From assembly GCF_028617075.1 (NCBI RefSeq), contig NZ_JAQKGV010000015.1:31382-95381 (forward strand): a DNA stretch of 64,000 bases, given 5' to 3'. Origin of the DNA: Rubrobacter calidifluminis (lineage in GTDB: Bacteria; Actinomycetota; Rubrobacteria; Rubrobacterales; Rubrobacteraceae). This document shows positions 1 to 8,142 of this stretch, one piece after another. Position 1 is the stretch's first letter. Each line of letters starts with the position of its first letter. A model generated the notes under the pieces. The model worked only from the letters and a program-made list of their open reading frames with translations. It was not told the origin of the DNA and did no database searches. A program made the position numbers and the translations under genes.

Positions 1-1
1 C

Positions 2-1189
2 GCCGCCGGGAGCGCCCTGCTGGTGCTCCTCCTCTCGCCCTTCCTCGGGGCCGTCTCGGACCTCGGCCAGCGCCGAAAACCATACCTCGTCGTGTTGGTG
101 TCGGTCTCGGTCGTCCTCACCGCATTGCTGGGCGTTTCTGAGGAGGTGGCGGTGATCGTGGCGCTCTTCGTCGCGGCGAACTTCTGCTACCAGTCGGCGA
201 CGGTCTTCTACAACGCGCTCCTGCCCGGCGTCTCGGCCGGGCGCGGGACCGGGAGGGTGAGCGGTTACGGTACCGCGCTGGGCTACGTCGGCGCTATCTT
301 CGCGCTCCTCTTCCTGCAGCTCTTTGTCGGCGACGCCTCAGCCGTGAAGGAGCTTCTCGGCCCTCTGGGATGGTGGATCGGGACGGGCGCCGCCCGCAGC
401 TCGAACGCGTTCGTGCCCACCGCAGTTCTGTATCTGCTCTTCAGCCTGCCGGCCTTCTTCTTCGTACCGGACCCGAAGGTGCGACGGCCGATGGACGTAC
501 GCCCCCCGGCGGTCTACCGGGACGTCATCACCACCATCCGGAACCTCCGGTCCTACCCCGGGGCCGGGACGTTCATCGCCGCCACCGTGCTCTACACCGA
601 CGCGGCGAACACCGCCGTCTCCAACATGGCGCTCTACGGCCGGGAGGTCTTCGGGATGAGCTCGGGGGGGATACGCAACCTGCTGCTCTTCTCCACGGTG
701 TTCGCCATCGTGGGGTCGGCCGGCTTCGGGCACCTCTCCGACCGTGTGGGGCCGAAGCGGGCGCTCGTCGTGGTGCTCCTGCTGTGGCTGGTCGCGATAG
801 CTCTGGCCGCGGTCGCGCCCGGTCCCCGGGTGCTCCTCCTCGTCGGGCCGGTCGTCGGGATCGCCCTCGGCGCCACCTGGACCGTGAGCCGGGCGATGCT
901 CGTCGCGCTCGCCCCGCCCGAGAAGACCGGGGAGTTCTTCGGGTTCTACAACCTCGCGGGGAGGTTCTCCGCCGTCGCTGGCCCCGCCCTCATAGCGCTC
1001 CTTCTGGACGCCTTCGGTGGCCTCGGGGCACCCTCCTACCGCATCGCCATAGGGGCGCTCGCGATCGTGGTGCTCGCCGGGCTCTATCTGCTCTCCCGCA
1101 CCCCCGACGTGCGCCCGGCTTCTGCCCCGGCGTCCCGCGCGTCACGGGAGGTTGAGACCCCGGAGGATAACTGGGAAGATGGACCGTGA
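2..1189 (+). CDS. MFS transporter, UMF1/Atg22-like, 5' end outside window
   Basis: The frame is already open at the left edge, so this is the C-terminal part of a membrane transporter whose start lies upstream. An internal GTG at 23 is not a convincing start because the residues after it (SPFLGAVSDLGQRRKP) are the first cytoplasmic loop of an MFS protein. About ten hydrophobic segments follow, with a second MFS-type loop (GHLSDRVGPKRALV) in the middle. A long loop after the fourth visible helix and the motif PPEKTGEFFGFYNL are typical of the UMF1 (Atg22-like) branch. The C-terminus is a hydrophilic tail. Its stop overlaps the start region of nagA by 4 nt, so the two are probably co-translated; a role in exporting or importing an amino-sugar-linked solute is only a guess from that position. 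Confidence 0.8.
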   Translation, partial: AAGSALLVLLLSPFLGAVSDLGQRRKPYLVVLVSVSVVLTALLGVSEEVAVIVALFVAANFCYQSATVFYNALLPGVSAGRGTGRVSGYGTALGYVGAIFALLFLQLFVGDASAVKELLGPLGWWIGTGAARSSNAFVPTAVLYLLFSLPAFFFVPDPKVRRPMDVRPPAVYRDVITTIRNLRSYPGAGTFIAATVLYTDAANTAVSNMALYGREVFGMSSGGIRNLLLFSTVFAIVGSAGFGHLSDRVGPKRALVVVLLLWLVAIALAAVAPGPRVLLLVGPVVGIALGATWTVSRAMLVALAPPEKTGEFFGFYNLAGRFSAVAGPALIALLLDAFGGLGAPSYRIAIGALAIVVLAGLYLLSRTPDVRPASAPASRASREVETPEDNWEDGP

Positions 1190-2409
1190 TGCCAGGGGGA
1201 GGCGAGATTTTGCCGGATAGAGAGCCCGCCGGGCGCATCGCCCTCAGGGGGAGGGTGGTGACCGACTACGAAGTCTGGTCCGAAGGGACGGTCCTCATCG
1301 AGGGCGGCGCGATAAGGGAGTTGAGCCGCGAGCCGCTGGACCCCGGTGAGGTGAGGGATTATGGAGACTCCCTGCTCGTGCCCGGCTTCGTCGACCTGCA
1401 GGTCAACGGAGCCTTCGGCGTTGACGTCGCCTCCTCGCCCGAGAGGATCGACGAGCTCTCCCGGCGGCTGCTCGCCACCGGGACGACCTCCTACGTGCCG
1501 ACCGTGATCTCCTCTCCGGAGAGCCTCTACGAGGAGACCCTGCCCGTCCTCGCCGAAAAGGTCGCGCGCCGGGGCGGGATGGCCGAGCCGCTCGGCATAC
1601 ACCTGGAGGGACCCTTCATCAACCTGAGGCGCCGGGGGGCGCACGCCGCCGCCCACATCGTCCCTCCAGATCCCTTACTCTTCGCCAGACTGCTCGAGCT
1701 CGGCCCTATCAGGATGGTTACCCTCGCCCCGGAGCTCGAGGGGGCGCAGGAGCTCATCAAGACCGCCCGTAGATACGGGGTCGTCGTCTCGGCCGGGCAC
1801 TCGGACGCCTCTTTCGAGGAGGCCTACAGGGCCCTCGACGCCGGGGTTCTGGCGCTCACCCACCTGTTCAACACGATGAGCCGGATGCACCACCGCGAGC
1901 CCGGTCTTCCCGGGGCGGCCTTCGCTCATCCGCTCGCGATATGCGGGCTAATCTCAGACGGCATCCACATCCACCCGGAGATGGTCGCGCTCGCCTTCCG
2001 CATGCTCGGCCCCGACCGCATCTGCCTGGTCACCGACTCTACGGCGGCGACCGGAATGGGGCCTGGGGAGTACGCGCTTGCCACCCGCCGCATCTACCGC
2101 GAGACGAACGTCACCCGGCTTGGAAGCGGCGCGCTCGCGGGGAGCCTCCTGACCATGGAGGAGGCCTTCCAGAACATCCTCGCCTTCACCGGGTGTACCC
2201 TGCCCGAGGCGGCCCGCATGGCCTCGACCGCGCCGGCGCGTCTGATCGGGGAGGGGCGGCGCAAGGGACGGCTCGCCCCGGGTTACGACGCCGACATCAC
2301 CGTGCTCAGACCCGATCTCTCGGTGGAGGCGGTCTGGAAGGGGGGAGAGCTCTCCTACGTCGACAGGACCGGCAGGACGCTCGGGAACGGAGGAGGTGAG
2401 GGATTTTGA
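1186..2409 (+). CDS. nagA: N-acetylglucosamine-6-phosphate deacetylase
   Basis: Cytoplasmic amidohydrolase that converts GlcNAc-6-phosphate to glucosamine-6-phosphate and acetate, for amino-sugar catabolism and cell-wall recycling. The 407-residue protein has the family landmarks in order: PGFVDLQVNG entering the TIM barrel, GIHLEGPFIN with the metal-binding Glu, SAGHSDAS and LTHLFNTMS with the metal-binding His residues, SDGIHIHP, the catalytic Asp in LVTDSTAATGM, and the C-terminal beta-sandwich return GYDADITVL. Start is GTG 1186 or the adjacent ATG 1189; both overlap the stop of the preceding transporter. The macro-domain gene downstream overlaps its stop. Neither nagB nor a PTS gene is present in the window. 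Confidence 0.93.
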   Translation: MMPGGGEILPDREPAGRIALRGRVVTDYEVWSEGTVLIEGGAIRELSREPLDPGEVRDYGDSLLVPGFVDLQVNGAFGVDVASSPERIDELSRRLLATGTTSYVPTVISSPESLYEETLPVLAEKVARRGGMAEPLGIHLEGPFINLRRRGAHAAAHIVPPDPLLFARLLELGPIRMVTLAPELEGAQELIKTARRYGVVVSAGHSDASFEEAYRALDAGVLALTHLFNTMSRMHHREPGLPGAAFAHPLAICGLISDGIHIHPEMVALAFRMLGPDRICLVTDSTAATGMGPGEYALATRRIYRETNVTRLGSGALAGSLLTMEEAFQNILAFTGCTLPEAARMASTAPARLIGEGRRKGRLAPGYDADITVLRPDLSVEAVWKGGELSYVDRTGRTLGNGGGEGF

Positions 2410-2936
2410 AACGCGAGGTCGACGGCGTGACGATAGAATGCGTCCGGGGAGACATCACGCGGCAGCCGGACGTGGAGGCCATAGTGAACGCGGCCAACGC
2501 CCGGCTCACCACCGGTGGCGGGGTGGCCGGGGCGATCCACCGCGCAGCCGGCCCGGGCCTCGAGGAAGAATGCCGCCCCCTCGCCCCGATAAGCCCCGGC
2601 GAGGCGGTCATCACCGGCGGCCACGACCTCCCCAACGCCCACGTCATCCACACTCTGGGCCCGGTCTACGGCTCGGACCACCCGGAGGCTGAGCTTCTCG
2701 CGAACTGCTACCGCAACGCTTTACGCCTCGCTGACGAGCACGGTATCACCTCCATAGCCTTCCCCGCCATCTCGACCGGCGTCTTCGGCTACCCGGTCGA
2801 GATGGCGGCCCGGGTGGCCATCGGGACCGTGCTCGATGAGGCCCCCGGGCTCCAGAACGTACGCCTCATACGCTTCGTCCTCTTCGGCGAGCAGGACCTC
2901 GAGGTCCACGAGCGAATTCTCGCCGCGGGAGGTTGA
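2406..2936 (+). CDS. Macro-domain ADP-ribose/O-acetyl-ADP-ribose hydrolase
   Basis: Single macro-domain protein of 176 residues, close to the full domain length. It shows IVNAANARLTTGGGVAGAIH near residue 30 (the Asn and Gly-rich loop that bind and hydrolyse the distal ribose), PGEAVITGG, and AFPAISTGVFGYP (phosphate-binding loop). Proteins with this motif set remove acetyl or ADP-ribose from O-acetyl-ADP-ribose and from ADP-ribosylated proteins. The start is TTG 2406, overlapping the nagA TGA by 3 nt and preceded by GGAGGTGAGGG at good spacing. Coupling to nagA is real at the sequence level; a shared function is not evident. A 127-nt gap follows before the convergent CoA-transferase gene, in which I see no clear terminator. 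Confidence 0.9.
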   Translation: MKREVDGVTIECVRGDITRQPDVEAIVNAANARLTTGGGVAGAIHRAAGPGLEEECRPLAPISPGEAVITGGHDLPNAHVIHTLGPVYGSDHPEAELLANCYRNALRLADEHGITSIAFPAISTGVFGYPVEMAARVAIGTVLDEAPGLQNVRLIRFVLFGEQDLEVHERILAAGG

Positions 2937-3063
2937 GCACCAGGGCCATTGTGCCGGCGGCAGAGACCGGGAGATCCATTGGCAGTCCGAGCATGGACAC
3001 GCTCACCGCCCTCCCGGGCGTCTCACGGGGTGCGTCCCCGGTCCTCTCCTCATGGTGTGTTGC

Positions 3064-4242
3064 TCAGAGCGCGCCCTCGCGGCGTAGCGCTTCCACCCCA
3101 TCCTCGTCGTAACCGAGCTCCTCGAGGATGGCCTCGGTGTGCTCCCCGACCTCCGGGATCGGACCCATCACTGGCTCCTCCGCGTTCGGGACGGCGGGCG
3201 GCAGGAGGGCGTCGAGCGCCCCGACCGGGGAGTCGACCTTCCGCCAGCGCCTCCGGGCCTCGTGCTGCGGGTGCTCCAGGAACTCCCGCACGCTGCGCAG
3301 CCGGGCGTTGGCTATCCTCGCGGCGTCGAGCCTCCCTATGACCTCCTCGGAGGAGAGGGCGCCGAAGACCCGTCCGATCTCCTCATGCAGCTCGTCTCTG
3401 TTCTCCACCCTCCTGGGGTTCGAGGAGAACCGGGGATCTCCGGCGAGCTCCGGGCGTTGCAGCACCTCCCGGCAGAAGCGCTCCCACTCCCTCTCGTTCT
3501 GGATCCCCAGGAACACCGTCCTGCCGTCGCCGCAGGGGAACGGTCCGTAGGGGGCGATGGCCGCGTGCTCCGCCCCGGTGCGCGGCGGCTGTTCCCCGGA
3601 GTACATCGTGTAGTATGCGGGGAAACCCATCCACTCGGAGAGGGCCTCGAAGAGCGAAACCTCTATATGCGAGCCCTCCCCGGTGCGCTCCCGCTTCAAC
3701 AGCGCGGTGAGGATCCCGCTGAAGGCGTACATCCCGGCGGCTATGTCCGCGACGGAGATGCCGACCTTCGAGGGGGTCTCGGGCGTGCCGGTCACCGAGA
3801 CGAGGCCGGTCTCGCACTGCACCAGCAGGTCGTAGGCCTTCTTCTCGCGGTAAGGGCCGCTCTCCCCGTAGCCGGAGACGGAGCAGGTGACGAGATGGGG
3901 GTGCCCGGCGCGCAGCGCCTTCGCGCCGAAGCCGAGCCGCCCGGCGGCGCCGGGGGCCAGGTTCTGCACGAAGACGTCGGCGCGGGAGATCAGACGCCGC
4001 AACACCTCCTTCGATCCTTCCTTCTTGAGGTCCAGCGCGATCGACTCCTTCGAGCGGTTGAGCCAGACGAAGTGGCTCGAGAGCCCGCGGGACTTCTCGT
4101 CGTAGTGGCGGGCGAAGTCCCCCACCCCGGGACGTTCGACCTTTATGACCCTCGCGCCGAGGTCGGCGAGCTGGCGGGTGGCGAAGGGGGCGGCGACCGC
4201 CTGCTCCAAAGAGACGACCGTCATGCCTTCGAGCGGCAGCAT
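3064..4242 (-). CDS. Family III (CaiB/BaiF) acyl-CoA transferase
   Basis: Transfers CoA between carboxylic acids. The protein is 392 residues, normal for the family. It opens with LEGMTVVSLEQAVAAPFATRQLADLGARVIKVE, split here only as the known N-terminal lobe, and carries the LKKEGSKEVLRRLI and YDLLVQ segments. At the position of the usual catalytic Asp it reads EVSLFEALSEWMG, that is Glu199 where oxalate-CoA and most other family III enzymes have Asp; the variant should be confirmed by alignment. The region SLFEALSEWM followed by PPRTGA.HAAIAPYGPF resembles mesaconyl-CoA C1-C4 transferase-like members. ATG 4242 begins 1 nt after the dehydrogenase stop, making it the last gene of the MaoC-PrpD-ACAD-CoA-transferase operon. 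Substrate unknown. Confidence 0.85.
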   Translation of the reverse strand: MLPLEGMTVVSLEQAVAAPFATRQLADLGARVIKVERPGVGDFARHYDEKSRGLSSHFVWLNRSKESIALDLKKEGSKEVLRRLISRADVFVQNLAPGAAGRLGFGAKALRAGHPHLVTCSVSGYGESGPYREKKAYDLLVQCETGLVSVTGTPETPSKVGISVADIAAGMYAFSGILTALLKRERTGEGSHIEVSLFEALSEWMGFPAYYTMYSGEQPPRTGAEHAAIAPYGPFPCGDGRTVFLGIQNEREWERFCREVLQRPELAGDPRFSSNPRRVENRDELHEEIGRVFGALSSEEVIGRLDAARIANARLRSVREFLEHPQHEARRRWRKVDSPVGALDALLPPAVPNAEEPVMGPIPEVGEHTEAILEELGYDEDGVEALRREGAL

Positions 4243-4243
4243 C

Positions 4244-5389
4244 CTAGAACGACCTCGGCAGCCCGAGCACGTGCTCGGCGACGTAGGAGAGGATGAGGTT
4301 GGTGGAGATGGGGGCGACCTGGAAGAGCCGGGTCTCGCGGAACTTCCGCTCGACGTGGTATGCGGTGTCGAAGCCGTAGCCCCCGAAGGTCTGCAGCGCG
4401 ACGTTCGCGGCTTTCCAGGCAGCGTCGGCCGCGAGCAGGAGCGACATGTTGGCCTCGGCCCCGCAGGGCTCTCCCCGGTCGAAGAGCTCCGCGGCCCTAA
4501 AGCGCATCAGGTCCGCTGCCTCCACGTCGACGTGGGCGCGGGCTATGGGAAACTGCACCCCCTGGTTTTCGCCGATGGGCCGCCCGAAGACCACCCGCTC
4601 TTTCGCCCTTTCCGTGGCCTTCTCGACGAACCAGCGGCCGTTGCCGACGCACTCGGCGGAGATCAGGATACGCTCGGCGTTCATCCCGTCGAGGATGTAG
4701 CGGAAGCCTTCGCCCTCCTCGCCGAGGAGGTTCTGCGCCGGGACCTCGAGGTCTTCGAAGACGAGCTCGTTGGTCTCGTTGTTGAGCATCACCCGCCGGG
4801 GCTTCACGGTGAGGCCGTTGCCCACGGCTTCGCGCAGGTCCACGAGGAAGACCGAGAGCCCCTCGGACTTCTTCCTCACCGCCTCGCGCGGGGTGGTGCG
4901 GGCGAGGAGGACCATCATGTCCGAGTGCTGGACGCGGGAGATGTAGATCTTGCGCCCGTTTATGACGTAGCGGTCGCTTTCTTTGCGGGCGAAGGTCTCT
5001 ATGGAGGTGGTGTCGGTCCCGGCCCCGGGCTCGGTGACCCCGAAGGCCTGAAGCCGGATCTCCCCGGAAGCTATCTTCGGCAGGTACTCCCTCTTCTGCT
5101 CCTCGGAGCCGTGTCTGAGCAGCGTCCCCATCACGTACATCTGGGCGTGGGCGGGCTGGGCGTTGCCCCCGCTCCGGTTGACCTCCTCCAGGATCACGGA
5201 GGCCTCGGCGAGCGTCATCCCCAGCCCCCCGTACTCCTCGGGGATGAGCGCCGCGAGGAACCTACTCTCGGTCATCGCCCGCACGAACTCCTCGGGGTAC
5301 TCGCGCCGCTCGTCGAGCTTCCGCCAGTACTCTTCGCCGAAGCGCGCGCAGACCTGGCGTACGCTCTGCCGCAGCTTCTCGTGGCTCAA
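4244..5389 (-). CDS. Acyl-CoA dehydrogenase family flavoprotein
   Basis: FAD-dependent alpha,beta-dehydrogenation of an acyl-CoA, cytoplasmic. The open frame runs further upstream, but the real start is TTG 5389: it overlaps the PrpD-like stop by 4 nt and follows GGAGGTGAG at ideal spacing, giving 381 residues, the family norm. Visible motifs are YGGLGMTLAEASVILEE, FGVTEPGAGTDT (first ACAD signature) and RPIGENQGVQFPIA, then QTFGGYGFDTAYHVERKFRE (second signature). Near the C-terminus, where many members have EGTSEIQ with the catalytic Glu, this protein reads QVAPISTNLI. It therefore lacks the usual C-terminal base and may use another residue or catalyse a different reaction. Part of the operon controlled from the promoter at 7314-7342. 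Confidence 0.87.
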   Translation of the reverse strand: MSHEKLRQSVRQVCARFGEEYWRKLDERREYPEEFVRAMTESRFLAALIPEEYGGLGMTLAEASVILEEVNRSGGNAQPAHAQMYVMGTLLRHGSEEQKREYLPKIASGEIRLQAFGVTEPGAGTDTTSIETFARKESDRYVINGRKIYISRVQHSDMMVLLARTTPREAVRKKSEGLSVFLVDLREAVGNGLTVKPRRVMLNNETNELVFEDLEVPAQNLLGEEGEGFRYILDGMNAERILISAECVGNGRWFVEKATERAKERVVFGRPIGENQGVQFPIARAHVDVEAADLMRFRAAELFDRGEPCGAEANMSLLLAADAAWKAANVALQTFGGYGFDTAYHVERKFRETRLFQVAPISTNLILSYVAEHVLGLPRSF

Positions 5390-6768
5390 GATCTCACCTC
5401 CCCGGCTCCTTCGACGAGCAGCGGGCCCACCCCGTCTTCTTCGTGCAGGTTCCAGGCGAAGCGGACGAGCCGCTCCGCCACCTCCTCTCTCGTCCCACCG
5501 TGGGCGGCGAGGCGGCGCACCTTCTCCTCTATCTCCGCGCGGCTCAGGGGGTTGCCGGGATCGCCCTTGGGTACGTCGACGCGCGAGGTGACCTCCCGCC
5601 CGTCCTTCGTCCTTATGTCCACCAGCCCGATCCAACGCCCCGGATAGGCCTCGTCGACCTCGGGGTCGAGGACCATCTCCACCCGGCGGGCGAATGCCTT
5701 TATCTCCCCGTCGTCCAGCGACTCCTCGGTGAAGTCCTCGAGCCCCGCGCGGCCCCTCAGCGCGACGAGCGCGAGCACGAAGCCCATCGAGAACTTGGCC
5801 TGGTGCACGCTCGCGGGCTCGACGACGTCCCCGAGAACCTCTATCGCCCCGGCGTGCACCCTCGCCCGCACCGCCTCTATGTCCTCCGCGGCGAGCCTGT
5901 GCTCCCGCATCCCGGCGAGCAGGGCGTCGGCCGCCGGGTGCGAGTGCCGGCAGGAGGCGTAATGCTTGAACGAGGTCTCGAGCACGGCCCACCGCTCCCC
6001 GAGGTCCGCCGTGAGCCTCCCCGCGTCGGCATCCGAAGACATCCCGGCGGCCATTCCCTTCTCCCCCTCCAGGATGCCCCGCGCACCCCGGAGACCCTCC
6101 CGCGCGAGGTACGCCGAGAGGAGCCCGCTGCTCGCGGCCCGGGCGGTGTGCAGCTGCTTGGAGTCGGCCCCCTCGGAGAGGAACTGCCAGAGCCCCGCCG
6201 CCTGGGTCCCGGCCGAGCCCAGGGCGTCGGCCATCTCCGCCTCGTCCGCCCCGAGAACGTGCGCCGCCGCGGCCGCCGCCGCGAGCGTCCCGGCCGTGCC
6301 CGTGGTGTGGAAGACCCTGTAGTGCGAGCGCCCGAGGAACTCCCCGACCCTCACCCCGGCCTCGTACCCGGCGACGGCGGCCGTGATGAGCTCCCTCCCC
6401 GAGGCTCCCTCCTCCTGCGCCGCCGCGAGCGCCGCCGGGAAGACGACCGCCCCCGGATGCAGCACGGAGGCGTTGTGCACGTCGTCCTGCTCGACGGCGT
6501 GCGAGGAGGCGGCGTTCACCAGCGCCGCGAAGAGGGGAGAGGTGCGCCACCCGAAGGCCAGAACCTCACACGACCCCTCCCGCGGCCCCAGCGCCCGCGC
6601 CACCCGCTCTATCGCCCGGACCGGCCGCTCCCGCCCCCCGGCGAGCGCCGAGCCCGCCCAGTCCAGGAAGAGCTCCTCGCTCCGGAGCACGGCCTCCTCC
6701 GGGAGATCCTCGTACCGGAGCCCCGCGAGGAAGGAGGCGAGCTCCTCCATCCTCCACCCGCCTTTCAC
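5386..6768 (-). CDS. MmgE/PrpD family protein
   Basis: Member of the family containing 2-methylcitrate dehydratase and cis-aconitate decarboxylase. The 460-residue protein shows LAGLRYEDLPEEAV at the N-terminus, the LDWAGSALAGG segment, AFGWRTSPLFAALVNAASSHAVEQDD (conserved helical core), and FKHYASCRHSHPAADAL, a hallmark of the family. Two starts are possible: GTG 6768, which overlaps the MaoC stop (GTGA), or ATG 6750, six codons inside; I use GTG because the coupling pattern matches the rest of the operon. Which of dehydratase, decarboxylase or isomerase it is cannot be read from the sequence. Its partners (MaoC hydratase, acyl-CoA dehydrogenase, CoA-transferase) suggest a branched di- or tricarboxylic acid substrate. 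Confidence 0.85.
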   Translation of the reverse strand: MKGGWRMEELASFLAGLRYEDLPEEAVLRSEELFLDWAGSALAGGRERPVRAIERVARALGPREGSCEVLAFGWRTSPLFAALVNAASSHAVEQDDVHNASVLHPGAVVFPAALAAAQEEGASGRELITAAVAGYEAGVRVGEFLGRSHYRVFHTTGTAGTLAAAAAAAHVLGADEAEMADALGSAGTQAAGLWQFLSEGADSKQLHTARAASSGLLSAYLAREGLRGARGILEGEKGMAAGMSSDADAGRLTADLGERWAVLETSFKHYASCRHSHPAADALLAGMREHRLAAEDIEAVRARVHAGAIEVLGDVVEPASVHQAKFSMGFVLALVALRGRAGLEDFTEESLDDGEIKAFARRVEMVLDPEVDEAYPGRWIGLVDIRTKDGREVTSRVDVPKGDPGNPLSRAEIEEKVRRLAAHGGTREEVAERLVRFAWNLHEEDGVGPLLVEGAGEVRS

Positions 6769-7277
6769 CCCTCCCCCCTTTCCTGCGGACGCGGGCGTGC
6801 CCTCTTCGGCCCCCGCCCCCGCTTGTAGACCATGATGGTCCTCCTGAACTCGATGACGACGGTCCCATCCTGCTTGTACCCTTCCGTCCTCACCTCCACG
6901 ATCCCCACATCGGGGCGGCTGCGCGACTCCCGCTTAGAGAGCACCTCCGAGCGCGAGTAGATCGTATCCCCCTCGAAGACCGGCGCCGGAAGCCTGACCG
7001 CATCCCACCCCAGATTGGCAAAGACGTTCTGCGAGACGTCGGTGACGCTCTGCCCCGTCACCAGCGCCAGCGTGAAGGTGGAGTCCACAAGGGGCCTCCC
7101 GAACTCGGTCTGCGCCGCGTAGTGCGCGTCGAAGTGCACCGGCGCCGTGTTCTGCGTCAGAAGCGTAAACCAGATGTTGTCCGTCTGCGTCACCGTCCGT
7201 CCCAGCGGGTGCTCGTAGACGTCCCCCACCTCGAAGTCCTCGTAGAAACGTCCCTTCCAGCCTTCTTTTCCTGCCAT
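6765..7277 (-). CDS. MaoC-like hot-dog enoyl-CoA hydratase
   Basis: First gene of a four-gene minus-strand operon. The 170-residue protein begins at ATG 7277, with GGGAGGGTG a few bases upstream; the open frame extends to 7328 but that extension carries the promoter. It shows FYEDFEVGDVYEHPLGRTV and LLTQNTAPVHFDAHYAAQTEFG, the hydratase-2 motif with its Asp and His, then the C-terminal strand pattern of a hot-dog fold. The long N-terminal region and the LTQNTAPVHFD wording are like mesaconyl-CoA or itaconyl-CoA hydratases of the MaoC family. Expected role: reversible hydration of a branched enoyl-CoA. An operator-like palindrome lies in its promoter spacer. Confidence 0.87.
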   Translation of the reverse strand: MAGKEGWKGRFYEDFEVGDVYEHPLGRTVTQTDNIWFTLLTQNTAPVHFDAHYAAQTEFGRPLVDSTFTLALVTGQSVTDVSQNVFANLGWDAVRLPAPVFEGDTIYSRSEVLSKRESRSRPDVGIVEVRTEGYKQDGTVVIEFRRTIMVYKRGRGPKRARPRPQERGEG

Positions 7278-7313
7278 GCAACACCCTCCCGCTGAGAGAT
7301 GTTCTTTCTTCCA

Positions 7314-7342
7314 ATTATGTACGTACAAATCTCTGGAGTCAA
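7314..7342 (-). promoter_or_regulatory. Promoter with embedded operator for the MaoC operon
   Basis: Read on the minus strand: TTGACT (7337-7342), a 17-nt spacer, then CATAAT (7314-7319). The spacer and -10 contain ATGTACGTACAA (7317-7328 on the plus strand), one mismatch from the perfect palindrome TTGTACGTACAA found at 12553-12564. A protein bound here would block RNA polymerase. The nearest candidate is the GntR-type regulator encoded immediately upstream at 7349-8089. Transcription would start about 30 nt before the MaoC ATG. Confidence 0.7.
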
Positions 7343-7348
7343 ACGGGG

Positions 7349-8089
7349 TCAGTGTATGTCTCCACGGCGCAGTTCGAGGCGGTAGGAGTAGCGGCTGGGG
7401 TTGTAGTAGGAGATGGCGAGTTCTACGGGGGTACCGTCTTCCAGGTAGTAGAGGCGTTCGACGTAGAGGAGGGGATCACCGGGTTTGCAGTCGATGTGGC
7501 GGGAGATGCACTCTGGGGCCGGGATGGCGGTGAGTTCCTGGCTTGCCCCGACGATGGGTGAGGGGAGCACGCTCTCCACGGTCCCGATGACGGTACCGGG
7601 GCCGTCTTTGGGGAGCTTCTTCTTCTGCAGGCGTTCTCCGGCGTCGGGGGTGAGGTAGACGCGGGTGAGGACGAAGGGGTTGCCCTCGTAGAGGCGGCGG
7701 ATGGTGAGGGTGGCGACCTCGTCCGTGGGGAGCTCGAGGCTGGTGGCGTGCTCCTCATCGTGTATGATCTCGACCGGATCGAGCACCTCCATCTCGGTGC
7801 CGGTCCAGGACATCATCTCCTCCAGGGTGCCGATGGAGCGAAGGTACTTGCCGCGTTTGGAGAGGCCGGTGACGAAGGTGCCCCGCCCGGGGACGCGGTA
7901 GACGAGACCGTCGGCGACCAGCGACTGGAAAGCCTGGCGCACGGTGTGGCGGCTGACGCCGTAGCGCTCGCAGAGCTCGGCCTCGGTCGGCATCTGGGCG
8001 CCCTCTTCGAACTCGCCGCTCTCTATGGCCTCCCGCAGCATGTCCGACAGCCTGCGGTAGGCAGCGGGCTTGCGTCGCTGGCCTTCCAT
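7349..8089 (-). CDS. GntR-family (HutC/UTRA) transcriptional regulator
   Basis: Cytoplasmic DNA-binding regulator of 246 residues. The N-terminal winged helix is clear: YRRLSDMLREAIESGEFEEG, then MPTEAELCERYGVSRHTVRQAF (recognition helix) and DGLVYRVPGRGTFV (wing). The rest is a UTRA effector-binding domain ending with YLEDGTPVELAISYYNPSRYSYRLEL. ATG 8089 follows GGGAGATC; upstream in-frame sequence crosses its own promoter and is not coding. It lies between the MaoC operon and a nuclease gene, 71 nt before the MaoC start. Four near-identical palindromic sites in three neighbouring promoters suggest that it governs the catabolic genes from 3 to 18.8 kb. The inducing ligand is unknown, probably an acid, amide or ureide. 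Confidence 0.92.
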   Translation of the reverse strand: MEGQRRKPAAYRRLSDMLREAIESGEFEEGAQMPTEAELCERYGVSRHTVRQAFQSLVADGLVYRVPGRGTFVTGLSKRGKYLRSIGTLEEMMSWTGTEMEVLDPVEIIHDEEHATSLELPTDEVATLTIRRLYEGNPFVLTRVYLTPDAGERLQKKKLPKDGPGTVIGTVESVLPSPIVGASQELTAIPAPECISRHIDCKPGDPLLYVERLYYLEDGTPVELAISYYNPSRYSYRLELRRGDIH

Positions 8090-8125
8090 GTACGATCTCC
8101 CTTCCGTGTCCCTGCGGGACCAGGT

Positions 8126-8141
8126 GTTATCTTGCGATAAC
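8126..8141. promoter_or_regulatory. Inverted repeat at the GntR gene promoter
   Basis: GTTATC-TTGC-GATAAC, 6-nt arms with a 4-nt spacer, lies just downstream of the -10 of the regulator's promoter. It differs from the TTGTACGTACAA sites, so either the GntR protein tolerates two site types or another repressor acts here. Confidence 0.5.
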
Positions 8142-8142
8142 G

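Noticed and set aside
5390..6550. N-terminal extension of the acyl-CoA dehydrogenase to 768 residues
   Set aside because: The extension overlaps the PrpD-like gene, is Arg/Gly-rich and motif-free; TTG 5389 has an ideal ribosome site and the normal family length.
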